Assembly (NCBI GenBank): GCA_900553785.1 | Contig: USES01000006.1 | Coordinates: 1 to 50,015, forward strand | Source of the DNA: an uncultured Clostridium sp. | Lineage (GTDB): Bacteria > Bacillota > Clostridia > TANB77 > CAG-465 | Direction: 5' to 3' | DNA: 50,015 nt | Part shown: positions 43,301-50,015 of the stretch, one piece after another | Numbering within the stretch: position 1 is the stretch's first letter | Layout: each line of letters begins with the position of its first letter | The notes under the pieces: generated by a model | Database searches by the model: none | What the model saw: the letters and a program-made list of their open reading frames with translations, nothing else | Told to the model about the DNA's origin: nothing | Program-made: the position numbers and the translations under genes

Positions 43301-43675
43301 ATGTTAGGAATTATAATAATAGCGGCTTTCGTAGCACTTGGATTTTTCTTAGGTTCAGACCTAGTAGTACCATATGCATTTACAAAGTACATAGCAGTAG
43401 CAATATTAGCTTTTTTAGATTCTCTATTTGGAGCAGCTGCAGCTAGTATGCAGAAAAAATTTGATCTTCCAATATTTATAACTGGTTTTTTTGGAAATGC
43501 AATAATAGCAATATTTTTGGTATTCTTAGGTCAAAAGCTAAATGTAGATATTTATCTTGCTGCAGTTATAGTGTTTAGTACTAGACTATTTAATAACTTT
43601 AGTATAATCCGCAGAATGGCAGTAGATGACGTATCTAAAAAAAGAAAAAAGAAAAAACAAGAAAAGAAACAATGA
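43301..43675 (+). CDS. sbp: Small basic protein (DUF1290)
   Basis: 124 residues from ATG 43301 after TAGGAGGG. Three hydrophobic helices separated by short loops; FLDSLFGAAAASMQKKFD and VFSTRLFNNFSIIRR are typical of the Sbp/DUF1290 family, and the tail is very basic (KKRKKKKQEKKQ). It often follows DUF881 in the division cluster, as here. Function is not established. Confidence 0.9.
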   Translation: MLGIIIIAAFVALGFFLGSDLVVPYAFTKYIAVAILAFLDSLFGAAAASMQKKFDLPIFITGFFGNAIIAIFLVFLGQKLNVDIYLAAVIVFSTRLFNNFSIIRRMAVDDVSKKRKKKKQEKKQ

Positions 43676-43683
43676 ATATATTA

Positions 43684-43721
43684 AGTACCTCAAAATACAA
43701 TGTATTAGAGGTGCTTTTTTT
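43684..43721 (+). terminator. Terminator hairpin covering the dpaA ribosome-binding site
   Basis: AGTACCTC (43684-43691) pairs with GAGGTGCT (43709-43716, one G-T), followed by seven T (43715-43721) and the dpaA ATG at 43722. GAGGTG in the right arm is also the only candidate ribosome-binding site for dpaA. Expression of dpaA from the upstream operon would need the hairpin to open. Confidence 0.65.
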
Positions 43722-44498
43722 ATGAGAAAAATCTATATTATTGGAGAAGATGAAAGGCAGGTAGCTTTAAAAAAACTCTATTCAAATGACATAGTAAGTA
43801 ATATAAATGATGCAGATTATATAATAATGCCCACACCTTTAACTAAAGATGGCGTAAATATAACAAATGGGGAGAGTATAGACGATACTATATCTACTAT
43901 TGAACATAAAACAGTGTTTGCTGGTAAGATACCAAAAGACGTAGCTAGAAAGTTTGAAGTTCATGATATTAAATATTATGATCTAATGGAACAGGAAGAT
44001 TTGGCAATTAAAAATGCTATTCCAACAGCTGAAGGAGTTATATTAAAAATACTAAAAGAACAAAAAGAAACGATTTATAACTCTAACATTTTGGTGTTAG
44101 GCTTTGGAAAATGCGGGAAAATATTAACGGATAGACTTAAATCTCTTAAAGCAAATGTATACTGTGAAGCTAGAAAGAAAAAAGACCTTGCACTGATAGA
44201 AAGTTTGGGGTATAATAAGGTCGATATAACAAAACTAGAAAATGTATTACCAGATATGGATATTATAATAAATACAGTGCCATATATGTTGCTAAACGCA
44301 AGGAAGTTATCTCACGTAAAAGAAGATGTGTTAATTATAGATATTGCATCTGCACCGGGAGGTACAGACTTTAAATATTGTGAATCCAATAATATACGAG
44401 CATATTTAGAGCTGGGAATACCTGCAAAAGTGGCTGCAGTGTCAGCTGCTAAATATATTAAAGAAATTATAGATGGCTTCATTGGAGAATGTGTATGA
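43722..44498 (+). CDS. dpaA: Dipicolinate synthase subunit A
   Basis: 258 residues from ATG 43722. A Rossmann domain begins at NILVLGFGKCGKILTDRLK (about 128-146); the preceding NAIPTAEGVILKI and the later VPYMLLNARKL, DIASAPGGTDF and LELGIPAKVAAVSAAKYIKEI match the DpaA/SpoVFA family. DpaA with DpaB makes dipicolinic acid, the calcium chelator of the spore core. dpaB is not next to it; uppP overlaps its stop instead. Many Clostridia lack DpaB and use other flavoproteins. Consistent with sigK, it points to sporulation. Confidence 0.88.
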   Translation: MRKIYIIGEDERQVALKKLYSNDIVSNINDADYIIMPTPLTKDGVNITNGESIDDTISTIEHKTVFAGKIPKDVARKFEVHDIKYYDLMEQEDLAIKNAIPTAEGVILKILKEQKETIYNSNILVLGFGKCGKILTDRLKSLKANVYCEARKKKDLALIESLGYNKVDITKLENVLPDMDIIINTVPYMLLNARKLSHVKEDVLIIDIASAPGGTDFKYCESNNIRAYLELGIPAKVAAVSAAKYIKEIIDGFIGECV

Positions 44499-45325
44499 GC
44501 ATTGTGAGTTCTATAATTTTGGGGTTAATCCAAGGTATTACAGAGTTTTTTCCGATATCTAGTTCTGCACATTTAATTGCAGCAAGGTACTTATTTAACA
44601 TTAAAGACGCCGCTTTAGGCAATTTTACTTTTGATATAGCGCTGCATTTTGGAACTCTTATGGCTATACTGATATTCTTTTTTAAAGATTTTTTAGCTAT
44701 GATAAAAGATGGATTTAAGTTCAAGAAAAATGGTGTATATAGTTTTAGAAGTTTGTCTTGGCAAGGAAAACTTTTATGGTATATAATTATAGCTTGTATA
44801 CCTGCTGGTATTGCAGGAGTGCTATTTGATGATATAATAGAGATGTATATAAGAGAAAGCGAGTATATACCAATAATCATAGCATTTACTTTAGGGATAA
44901 TGGGCGTTTTATTATATTTGGTAGATAAGAAAAAAGATTCACAAATAGATATTGAGCACATTACACTAAAACAAGCTTTAGTTATTGGGCTTGGCCAAAT
45001 GTTTGCTATAATTCCTGGATTTTCAAGATCTGGTACAACTATGATGGTGTCAAGAGCAGAGAAATTAGGTAGAGAGTCTGCGGCTAAGTTTTCTTTTTTG
45101 TTAGGTGCTCCAGTTATGGCAGGAGCGGCCTTATTAAAATTTAAAGATTTAAATTGGTGTATGATAGATTTGACATTTATAATTGGTGTTATAACATCTT
45201 TTATTGTTGGCATGATTTGTATAAAATTTTTAATGAACGTTATACAAAAAGTAGGCTTTAAGTATTTTGCTGTGTATAGAATAGGTCTTGCTATAATACT
45301 AATTGTTACATATATTATAAGGTAA
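44495..45325 (+). CDS. uppP: Undecaprenyl-diphosphatase UppP (BacA)
   Basis: 276 residues from ATG 44495 (GGAG eight bases upstream; an ATG at 44489 is also in frame), overlapping the dpaA stop. Dephosphorylates undecaprenyl diphosphate to renew the lipid carrier. Both family motifs are present: LGLIQGITEFFPISSSAHL at the N-terminus and GLGQMFAIIPGFSRSGTTMM near 165, within an eight-helix protein. It complements the DUF368 protein at 15443 in undecaprenyl-phosphate recycling. Confidence 0.96.
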   Translation: MSIVSSIILGLIQGITEFFPISSSAHLIAARYLFNIKDAALGNFTFDIALHFGTLMAILIFFFKDFLAMIKDGFKFKKNGVYSFRSLSWQGKLLWYIIIACIPAGIAGVLFDDIIEMYIRESEYIPIIIAFTLGIMGVLLYLVDKKKDSQIDIEHITLKQALVIGLGQMFAIIPGFSRSGTTMMVSRAEKLGRESAAKFSFLLGAPVMAGAALLKFKDLNWCMIDLTFIIGVITSFIVGMICIKFLMNVIQKVGFKYFAVYRIGLAIILIVTYIIR

Positions 45326-45339
45326 AAGGAGAGATACAA

Positions 45340-46188
45340 ATGAGTATAGTAAATGTAAAAGAGATAGTTGAAAAGAAAAAAAGTAATTTAAAAAGAGAAG
45401 TATTGGAATTAAGAGATAATGGAATAATTCCAAAACTTGCAGTTATTCTTGCGAATGATAATGATGCATCAAGAATTTATGTTGGAAGAAAAAGAAAGAT
45501 GTGTCATGAACTTGGAATAGATGAGGTAGAGTATATATTTGATGAAAAAATAACTACAGAAGAAGTAATTAAAACCATTGAGAATTTAAATGAAAATAAT
45601 GAGATAGATGGCATACTTGTACAGCTTCCATTATTTAAACATTTAGATGAACAGAAAATATTAGATAGTGTGAGCCCTAATAAAGATGTAGATGGTTTTA
45701 ATTCTGTAAATGTAGGTAGATTATATAAAGGCGAAAAAGACATCATACCTTGTACGCCAAAAGGCATCCTTACTATATTAAAAGAGCTGGATACAAATAT
45801 ACAAGGCAAAAATGCTGTAATAGTTGGGCGTTCTCAAATTGTTGGAAGACCTATGGCTGCACTTCTTTTATCTGAAGGAGCTACAGTTACTATATGTCAC
45901 TCAAAAACTACAGATTTACCACTACATACTCGTCAGGCAGATATCTTAGTAGTTGCAACAGGCGTTCCTCATTTAATAAAAAAAGACATGGTTAAAGAGG
46001 GTGCTATTGTAATAGATGTTGGAATGACAAGAGTTGGCGAAAAATTAGTAGGAGATGTAGATACAGAGTCTGTTGCGGGGGTGGCTAAGTATATTACTCC
46101 AGTTCCAGGAGGAGTTGGACTGACAACTGTATATAGTTTAATGGAAAATGTAGTAAGCTTATCCAAAAACAGAAAATGCAGAGCTTAA
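45340..46188 (+). CDS. folD: Bifunctional methylenetetrahydrofolate dehydrogenase/cyclohydrolase
   Basis: 282 residues from ATG 45340 after AAAAGGAG. Interconverts 5,10-methylene- and 10-formyl-tetrahydrofolate. Key motifs: SRIYVGRKRKMC with the catalytic Lys region near 50, GILVQLPLFKHLDEQKIL near 92, SPNKDVDGFN, NAVIVGRSQIVGRPMAALLL near 160 and the C-terminal TPVPGGVGLTTVYSLMENV. Fifteen bases separate it from uppP, so they are likely co-transcribed. Confidence 0.97.
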   Translation: MSIVNVKEIVEKKKSNLKREVLELRDNGIIPKLAVILANDNDASRIYVGRKRKMCHELGIDEVEYIFDEKITTEEVIKTIENLNENNEIDGILVQLPLFKHLDEQKILDSVSPNKDVDGFNSVNVGRLYKGEKDIIPCTPKGILTILKELDTNIQGKNAVIVGRSQIVGRPMAALLLSEGATVTICHSKTTDLPLHTRQADILVVATGVPHLIKKDMVKEGAIVIDVGMTRVGEKLVGDVDTESVAGVAKYITPVPGGVGLTTVYSLMENVVSLSKNRKCRA

Positions 46189-46198
46189 GGTTTTTAGT

Positions 46199-46858
46199 AT
46201 GGTTACAAGAATAGATGATTTGAATGTAGAATATGATAAGTTGCAATTAAAATATGGAGCAAAAGAATTAACTCCCATATACAATGGTGGATGCACAAAC
46301 AATCCAGATATTTGTTTCGTGTTTATGAATCCAACTGGTAAAAATATTGCATCTAGTCCAAATTGGAAAGGTAGAAGGTCACCTTGGATTGGAACTAAGA
46401 ATATATGGAAACTATTTTACAAAATAGGATTACTGGATAGAAAAATATATGAAGATATCATGTCAAAAAAACCACAAGAGTGGGATGAAAGTTTTGCAGA
46501 TGAAGTATATAATAATGTAGAACAACATAAATATTTTATTACTAATTTAGGGAAATGTACTCAATTAGATGCAAGAGTACTACCAAATTCAGTTTATAAC
46601 GAGTATTTAGATTTACTATGTAAAGAACTAGAGATTATTAACCCTAAGATAGTTATAACTCTTGGAAATCAAGTGAGTTCAATCGTGCTAAATAAAAATA
46701 TATCAGTATCTCAATGTAGAAAAAAGAATTTTTCAAAATGTATAGCTGGTAAAAGTTATAAAATATATCCAGTTTACTATCCTATTGGAAATGGTATGAT
46801 GAATATATATAAAGCTATAGAAGATTTGAAATATATAATAGATGAAAATATTGGTTAA
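46199..46858 (+). CDS. Uracil-DNA-glycosylase-superfamily-like protein
   Basis: 219 residues from ATG 46199 (AAGG upstream), 11 bases after folD. The pattern of a hydrophobic strand ending ICFVFMNPTGKN, a central NLGKCTQLDARV, a strand KIVITLGNQVSS near 157 and KIYPVYYPIGNG near 193 follows the uracil-DNA glycosylase superfamily layout, though the last motif departs from the usual HPS. Glycosylase activity is not certain. It could be a divergent base-excision-repair enzyme or a member with another role. Confidence 0.6.
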   Translation: MVTRIDDLNVEYDKLQLKYGAKELTPIYNGGCTNNPDICFVFMNPTGKNIASSPNWKGRRSPWIGTKNIWKLFYKIGLLDRKIYEDIMSKKPQEWDESFADEVYNNVEQHKYFITNLGKCTQLDARVLPNSVYNEYLDLLCKELEIINPKIVITLGNQVSSIVLNKNISVSQCRKKNFSKCIAGKSYKIYPVYYPIGNGMMNIYKAIEDLKYIIDENIG

Positions 46859-46894
46859 ATAAAGGAGACGTTTTTTAGTGTCCCCTTTATTTTA
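46859..46894. terminator. Convergent terminator
   Basis: ATAAAGGAGAC (46859-46869) pairs with GTCCCCTTTAT (46880-46890, one mismatch), T-rich on both strands. It separates the + strand folD block from the - strand dehydrogenase. Confidence 0.75.
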
Positions 46895-46896
46895 TA

Positions 46897-47863
46897 TTAG
46901 TTTATCTCATTTATATTATCTACAGTTTTTAGTATAATTCTTTCAATTGCTTCTATACTATTAAATGCATTATGTGGCGTAATAATTACGTTTTCAAACT
47001 TTGTAAGTTCAGTGTTTTGTTCTATTGCAATTGCAGCAGCTGCTGTTGGCATATCGGCTATTGATTCTTCGTTCATGTACTCTTCACCTTCTAGTACATC
47101 AAGACCTGCACCATATATCTTTCCGGATTTTAAAGCTTTTATTAGGGCCGGAGTATCTACAAGACCTCCACGGGCAGTATTTATCAAAATGGCTCCATCT
47201 TTCATTTTGCTTAAAGAATCTTTATTTATTATATGATGAGTATATTTGTTATATGGCACGTGTAGTGAAACAATATCTGAGATTTTTAGTAATTCATCAA
47301 GTGAGACATATTTGAAGTTAATTATTTCTGCCAAAAAATTATCTTGTTTTATATCATAAACTCTAACATGCATACCAAAGCTTCTGGCCATTCGTGCCAC
47401 ATGTAGACCTATTCTTCCACCACCGTATAATTCCTATGGTTTTGTCTTTTAAGTCAAATCCCATAAGTCCATCAGTAGAATAGTTGCCATTTAGAGTGTT
47501 GTTATAAGACTCACGTAATCTACGAGATAAAGCTAACATCAAGGCGAAAGTGTGCTCTGCCACAGTATTTTCTCCATATAATGGAACATTTTTAAGTAAT
47601 ATTCCTTTTTCGTCTAAAAGTTCTTTATCTATGTGGTCTATACCAGTTGAACGAGTACATACAAGTTTTAAATTAGTACACTTAGATATAATATCTTTAG
47701 TTACTTTTGAATGAACGAATACACACAAAACATCACTATCATAAAACTTATCTATTGGTGTTTCCTGAATAGTTTCATTAAAAAATGTTATCTCGTGATT
47801 TTTTAAATGTTTTTTTATTAAATCTTTTTCTATATCGCTTGTTTCAAACATAGCTATTTTCAT
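46897..47863 (-). CDS. D-2-hydroxyacid dehydrogenase, needs +1 frameshift at CGG
   Basis: NAD-dependent dehydrogenase of the D-lactate dehydrogenase-like family. ATG 47863 (MKIAMFETSD) follows TTGGAGG. The zero frame meets CGG at 47425-47423 inside the Rossmann motif, running on for 20 codons to a TGA. Skipping the C gives KTIGII-GGGRIGLHVARMARSFGM, the normal GxGxxG motif, and the frame stays open to 46897 (about 321 residues). Catalytic residues are kept: Arg in NTARGGLVD, Glu in VLEGEEY, His in TPHNAFNS. It is the last gene of a - strand unit with the O-antigen-ligase-like gene (20 bases upstream). Substrate unknown. Confidence 0.88.
47422..47425 (-). other. Putative +1 recoding site CGGT in the hydroxyacid dehydrogenase
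   Basis: On the - strand the zero frame reads ATT ATA CGG TGG TGG; skipping the C gives ATT ATA GGT GGT GGA AGA ATA GGT. The glycine produced is the first, near-invariant Gly of the dinucleotide-binding motif, the strongest evidence that CGGN yields exactly one Gly. Confidence 0.7.
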
Positions 47864-47882
47864 ATTTTTACCTCCAACAATA

Positions 47883-49256
47883 TTATTTCTCAATTTTCCT
47901 ATTATATAAGTTGTTTTTACACATTCCATATCCAACTCCAAGCATTATCCAAAACATTGGTGCTACATGTGTAACGGATATATTAGATATAGCTTGTATT
48001 AGGTATGAAAGACAACTTACACCAACCGCAAAAATTTTCAAATTATTAGTGTCTTTTAAAAATTCTTTAAACATCGTTATTCCTATAGTTGCTATTATAC
48101 ATACATAACATATTAGTGATGGAATACCTGTACATACAGCTATTTGAAGATATTCTGAATGGGCTTTATCATATAGACGGTTAGATGTGTAATCTGGTTC
48201 TAAATAGTAATGTTCCATAAAGTATGCACCAAGAGCATCTGGACCAATTCCAAGCAACGGATATTTTTTAATAATGTCTAATGATATTTTATAAATATAT
48301 CCTCTGCCAGAACCAAATCTATTACTTTCATTTTCGTCACTACTTTCAGCTTTTTTAACTTCTTGGCTTATAGAAGCAAGTTCTTTTATGTATGTATATT
48401 GGGTGCAAATGTTAAGTATCATAAATGTACATATAAACGAAAATATTATTAGTAATATGTTTTGAAATTTATATTTTTTATTTATAGCATAAGCTAAAAT
48501 AATTACAATATATATGCCAAATGTTATATAACCACCCAGAGTTTTAGTGCAAATCAATGCTCCGAAAGTAATTGTACTAGTTATTAAATAAAAAGGATTT
48601 CCATTTTTCAAGTAAACTAAAATATATATTGGCAAAAATAGTGTTAGATAACTTGAAAAAAAGTTTGGATTTCCGAATGAGCTAGTGGCCATGTATTCGT
48701 ATCCAAATAGGCTTTGTATACTTTTACAAAGTATTGCCTGTAATAGACCAATACAACTTACAATTATAGTGCTTGTAGCAATGTAAGGTAGAAATTTATC
48801 TTGCCATTTGAAAAATTTATATGTTAAATAAAAAAGTAAAATATATAAATATAATGTAATAGTACCTTCAAATCTACCAATAGCACCATGTAGCAAAGTA
48901 AATGGAAAATATGCAGAGGTTATTGCAGAAACTACTATCAACAATGCGTATATGCTCATACACAAATTTAAAAATGGTGAATCGGATTTTTTTAATATAT
49001 CTATTTTTTCTCCGTTTTTTTTGAGCTTAATAATTTCAGATATTTTTAAAGCAAGTATTACTAAAGAAGTAAGAATTGTAAAAAAATATGTAAGTTTTAT
49101 TTGGTTTGTTGCGTTATATATGTATGGCAAAAACAAGATAGGAATTATTACTACTACTATGCATATAAGTATTGTAACTACTGTAGTATAATTTAACTTA
49201 ATGTTTTTAATAAGATTATTAAAATTTGACTTTGTAACTTTAATTTTCATATCCAT
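47883..49256 (-). CDS. O-antigen ligase/polymerase-like membrane protein
   Basis: 457 residues from ATG 49256 after AAAGGGG. About 11-12 hydrophobic helices and a large loop between the last helices containing IIKKYPLLGIGPDALGAYF and DKAHSEYLQIAVCTGIPSL. This H-x-E-Y motif with the preceding P-x-x-G-I-G-P is the hallmark of the Wzy_C/O-antigen-ligase family, which joins undecaprenyl-linked glycans to acceptors. In a Gram-positive it would act in exopolysaccharide or wall-glycan assembly. Between a LytM-type peptidase gene and the dehydrogenase. Confidence 0.85.
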   Translation of the reverse strand: MDMKIKVTKSNFNNLIKNIKLNYTTVVTILICIVVVIIPILFLPYIYNATNQIKLTYFFTILTSLVILALKISEIIKLKKNGEKIDILKKSDSPFLNLCMSIYALLIVVSAITSAYFPFTLLHGAIGRFEGTITLYLYILLFYLTYKFFKWQDKFLPYIATSTIIVSCIGLLQAILCKSIQSLFGYEYMATSSFGNPNFFSSYLTLFLPIYILVYLKNGNPFYLITSTITFGALICTKTLGGYITFGIYIVIILAYAINKKYKFQNILLIIFSFICTFMILNICTQYTYIKELASISQEVKKAESSDENESNRFGSGRGYIYKISLDIIKKYPLLGIGPDALGAYFMEHYYLEPDYTSNRLYDKAHSEYLQIAVCTGIPSLICYVCIIATIGITMFKEFLKDTNNLKIFAVGVSCLSYLIQAISNISVTHVAPMFWIMLGVGYGMCKNNLYNRKIEK

Positions 49257-49321
49257 TTATATTTCCCCTTTGTTATAAGTAAGAAGATTATATATCAAAT
49301 TAAAAACAATAACAACTTAAT

Positions 49322-49819
49322 TTATGTATATTTTTGTTCTAATGGATTCACACTTTTATCATTAAAAAATAATGAAAAGTGTAGGTGAACACCTGTTGTA
49401 TCTCCATTTAATTTCCCATAAGATATGTATTTTGGCCCGATACAACCAACTTGTTCACCAGATTTAACTCGTTCACCTTTACTTACTAATATGTTATTAT
49501 CCATGTGACAATACATAGATCTATAACCATTATCATATTGGATAATTAGCATATTTCCACCAGATGAATTGAAGCCAGAATATGTAACAATACCGCTAGA
49601 CATAGCATATATTGGTGTACCTTCACTTGCTGCACAGTCAATGCCATTATGAAAAGAGTTATCAAATGAACGAAAACCATAACCAGAAGTGAGTACATAA
49701 TTGCATTTAATTGGAAATATAAGTGAATTAGAAGGATTATGAGTGCATGTGTACGTTATACAAATAACAATAATAACTAAGACTACTTTCAAATATTTTT
49801 TAAACAAATTGATCACCAT
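49322..49819 (-). CDS. M23 (LytM-type) metallopeptidase
   Basis: 165 residues from ATG 49819. N-terminal hydrophobic anchor (VVLVIIVICITY, about 12-23), then a compact M23 domain. Zinc and catalytic residues are present: HNGIDCAA (His and Asp), YCHMDNN and VHLHFSLFF, with the glycine-rich SSGIVTYSGFNSSGGNM between. It probably cuts peptide cross-bridges in peptidoglycan, or is a spore-wall enzyme of the SpoIIQ/LytM type. No ribosome-binding site is visible; TATAAT on the - strand ends only about five bases before the ATG, so the mRNA may be leaderless or the true start may be a few codons in. Confidence 0.85.
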   Translation of the reverse strand: MVINLFKKYLKVVLVIIVICITYTCTHNPSNSLIFPIKCNYVLTSGYGFRSFDNSFHNGIDCAASEGTPIYAMSSGIVTYSGFNSSGGNMLIIQYDNGYRSMYCHMDNNILVSKGERVKSGEQVGCIGPKYISYGKLNGDTTGVHLHFSLFFNDKSVNPLEQKYT

Positions 49820-49928
49820 TTAAATTATATTATGGTATACATTGAAAGTAAAACCGGATAGACTTGTAAGATTATGTCGAAAAATATTAGATGAAAACAT
49901 ATAAAACAAACTTTATGTAAGTGATATA

Positions 49929-49957
49929 TTGCAATAAGTAAAATTTTGGTATAAAAT
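49929..49957 (+). promoter_or_regulatory. Conserved prepilin-FGE promoter at window end
   Basis: TTGCAA at 49929-49934, a 17-base spacer with GTAAA and TTGGT, TAAAAT at 49952-49957. Same layout as at 6173-6201. Confidence 0.65.
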
Positions 49958-49982
49958 TATGAAAAATAGAGGAGAAGAACAA

Positions 49983-50015
49983 ATGAGACTAATGGGAAAT
50001 AATGTAAATGGGGGG
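49983..50015 (+). CDS. Leader peptide, second copy, cut by window end
   Basis: ATG 49983 after AGAGGAGAA. The visible peptide is Met-Arg-Leu-Met-Gly-Asn-Asn-Val-Asn-Gly-Gly, matching the leader ORF at 6226 in seven of eleven positions. The window ends inside a G run of at least six (50010-50015), so its length is unknown. A prepilin-FGE gene probably follows beyond the window. Confidence 0.55.
   Translation, partial: MRLMGNNVNGG

Noticed and set aside
3291..47425. CGG reassigned to Trp or another amino acid
   Set aside because: A simple reassignment would not restore the frame; all four genes need a +1 change at the CGG.
3291..47425. Four random sequencing errors
   Set aside because: Cannot be excluded without reads, but errors would not be expected to fall four times out of four on an extra C before GG in-frame, with no frameshift elsewhere in some 45 kb of coding sequence.
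1..50015. CRISPR array, rRNA genes, replication origin
   Set aside because: No regularly spaced direct repeats, no rRNA signature stretches and no DnaA-box cluster seen.

Overview
The window reads as a chromosomal segment of a low-GC, endospore-forming, Gram-positive member of the Clostridia (Bacillota), probably an uncultured gut-type lineage. Evidence for this: codons end mostly in A/T; there is a T-box leader, a CIRCE/HrcA operator, sporulation genes (sigK, dpaA, a SpoVD-like PASTA transpeptidase, SpoVB/SpoVE-like proteins), a meso-diaminopimelate-type MurE, and prepilin-like N-termini of a kind common in such genomes. UGA and UGG behave as stop and Trp. Genes are dense on both strands.

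Layout. 1-345: 3' end of a prepilin-like/formylglycine-generating-enzyme-fold (FGE/C-lectin) surface protein whose last ~140 bases look like a diversity-generating-retroelement (DGR) variable region. 346-4135: T-box-controlled aspS, gpsA, a small membrane protein. 4229-6074 (-): asnB. 6173-7555: promoter, 18-residue leader ORF with a 10-G run, terminator-like hairpin, then a second prepilin-FGE gene. 7718-11284: smc. 11338-15232: repeat protein (-), tspO, CIRCE-hsp20, a papain-fold protein, third prepilin-FGE gene. 15443-20067: DUF368 (candidate undecaprenyl-phosphate transporter), sigK (-), tRNA-Thr, DUF1737, two DUF3137 paralogues plus lemA. 20237-28302: clpC-like gene, rmuC (-), MOP-family flippase, second asnB, isochorismatase-like hydrolase. 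28366-29403: ribbon-helix-helix gene, structured repeats, a decayed gene, tRNA-Leu. 29681-46858: division and cell-wall cluster (mraZ, rsmH, ftsL, PASTA PBP, murE, mraY, ftsW/spoVE, murG; an inserted DUF2238/ECF-sigma/lipoprotein block; divIB, DUF881, sbp, dpaA, uppP, folD, UDG-like). 46897-49819 (-): LytM peptidase, O-antigen-ligase-like protein and 2-hydroxyacid dehydrogenase. The window ends in another copy of the prepilin-FGE leader, inside its G run.

Main discovery. Four otherwise intact genes (gpsA, asnB, clpC-like, 2-hydroxyacid dehydrogenase) are each broken by exactly one frameshift, and all four breaks fall at an in-frame CGG codon. In every case skipping the C (+1) and reading GGN as glycine restores the family sequence without gaining or losing a residue; in the dehydrogenase the restored residue is the first glycine of the GxGxxG motif. 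Reading by eye through the other annotated genes I found only one more in-frame CGG, in an uncharacterised 95-residue ORF. CGG therefore seems to be an unassigned or hungry codon that causes +1 frameshifting, or CGGN is decoded as a quadruplet Gly codon. This would be a genome-level recoding system.

Second theme. The prepilin-FGE family combines a shared promoter, a conserved micro-ORF with a G run that could vary in length, and adenine-depleted, pyrimidine-ending 3' ends typical of DGR targets. No reverse transcriptase or template repeat lies in this window.
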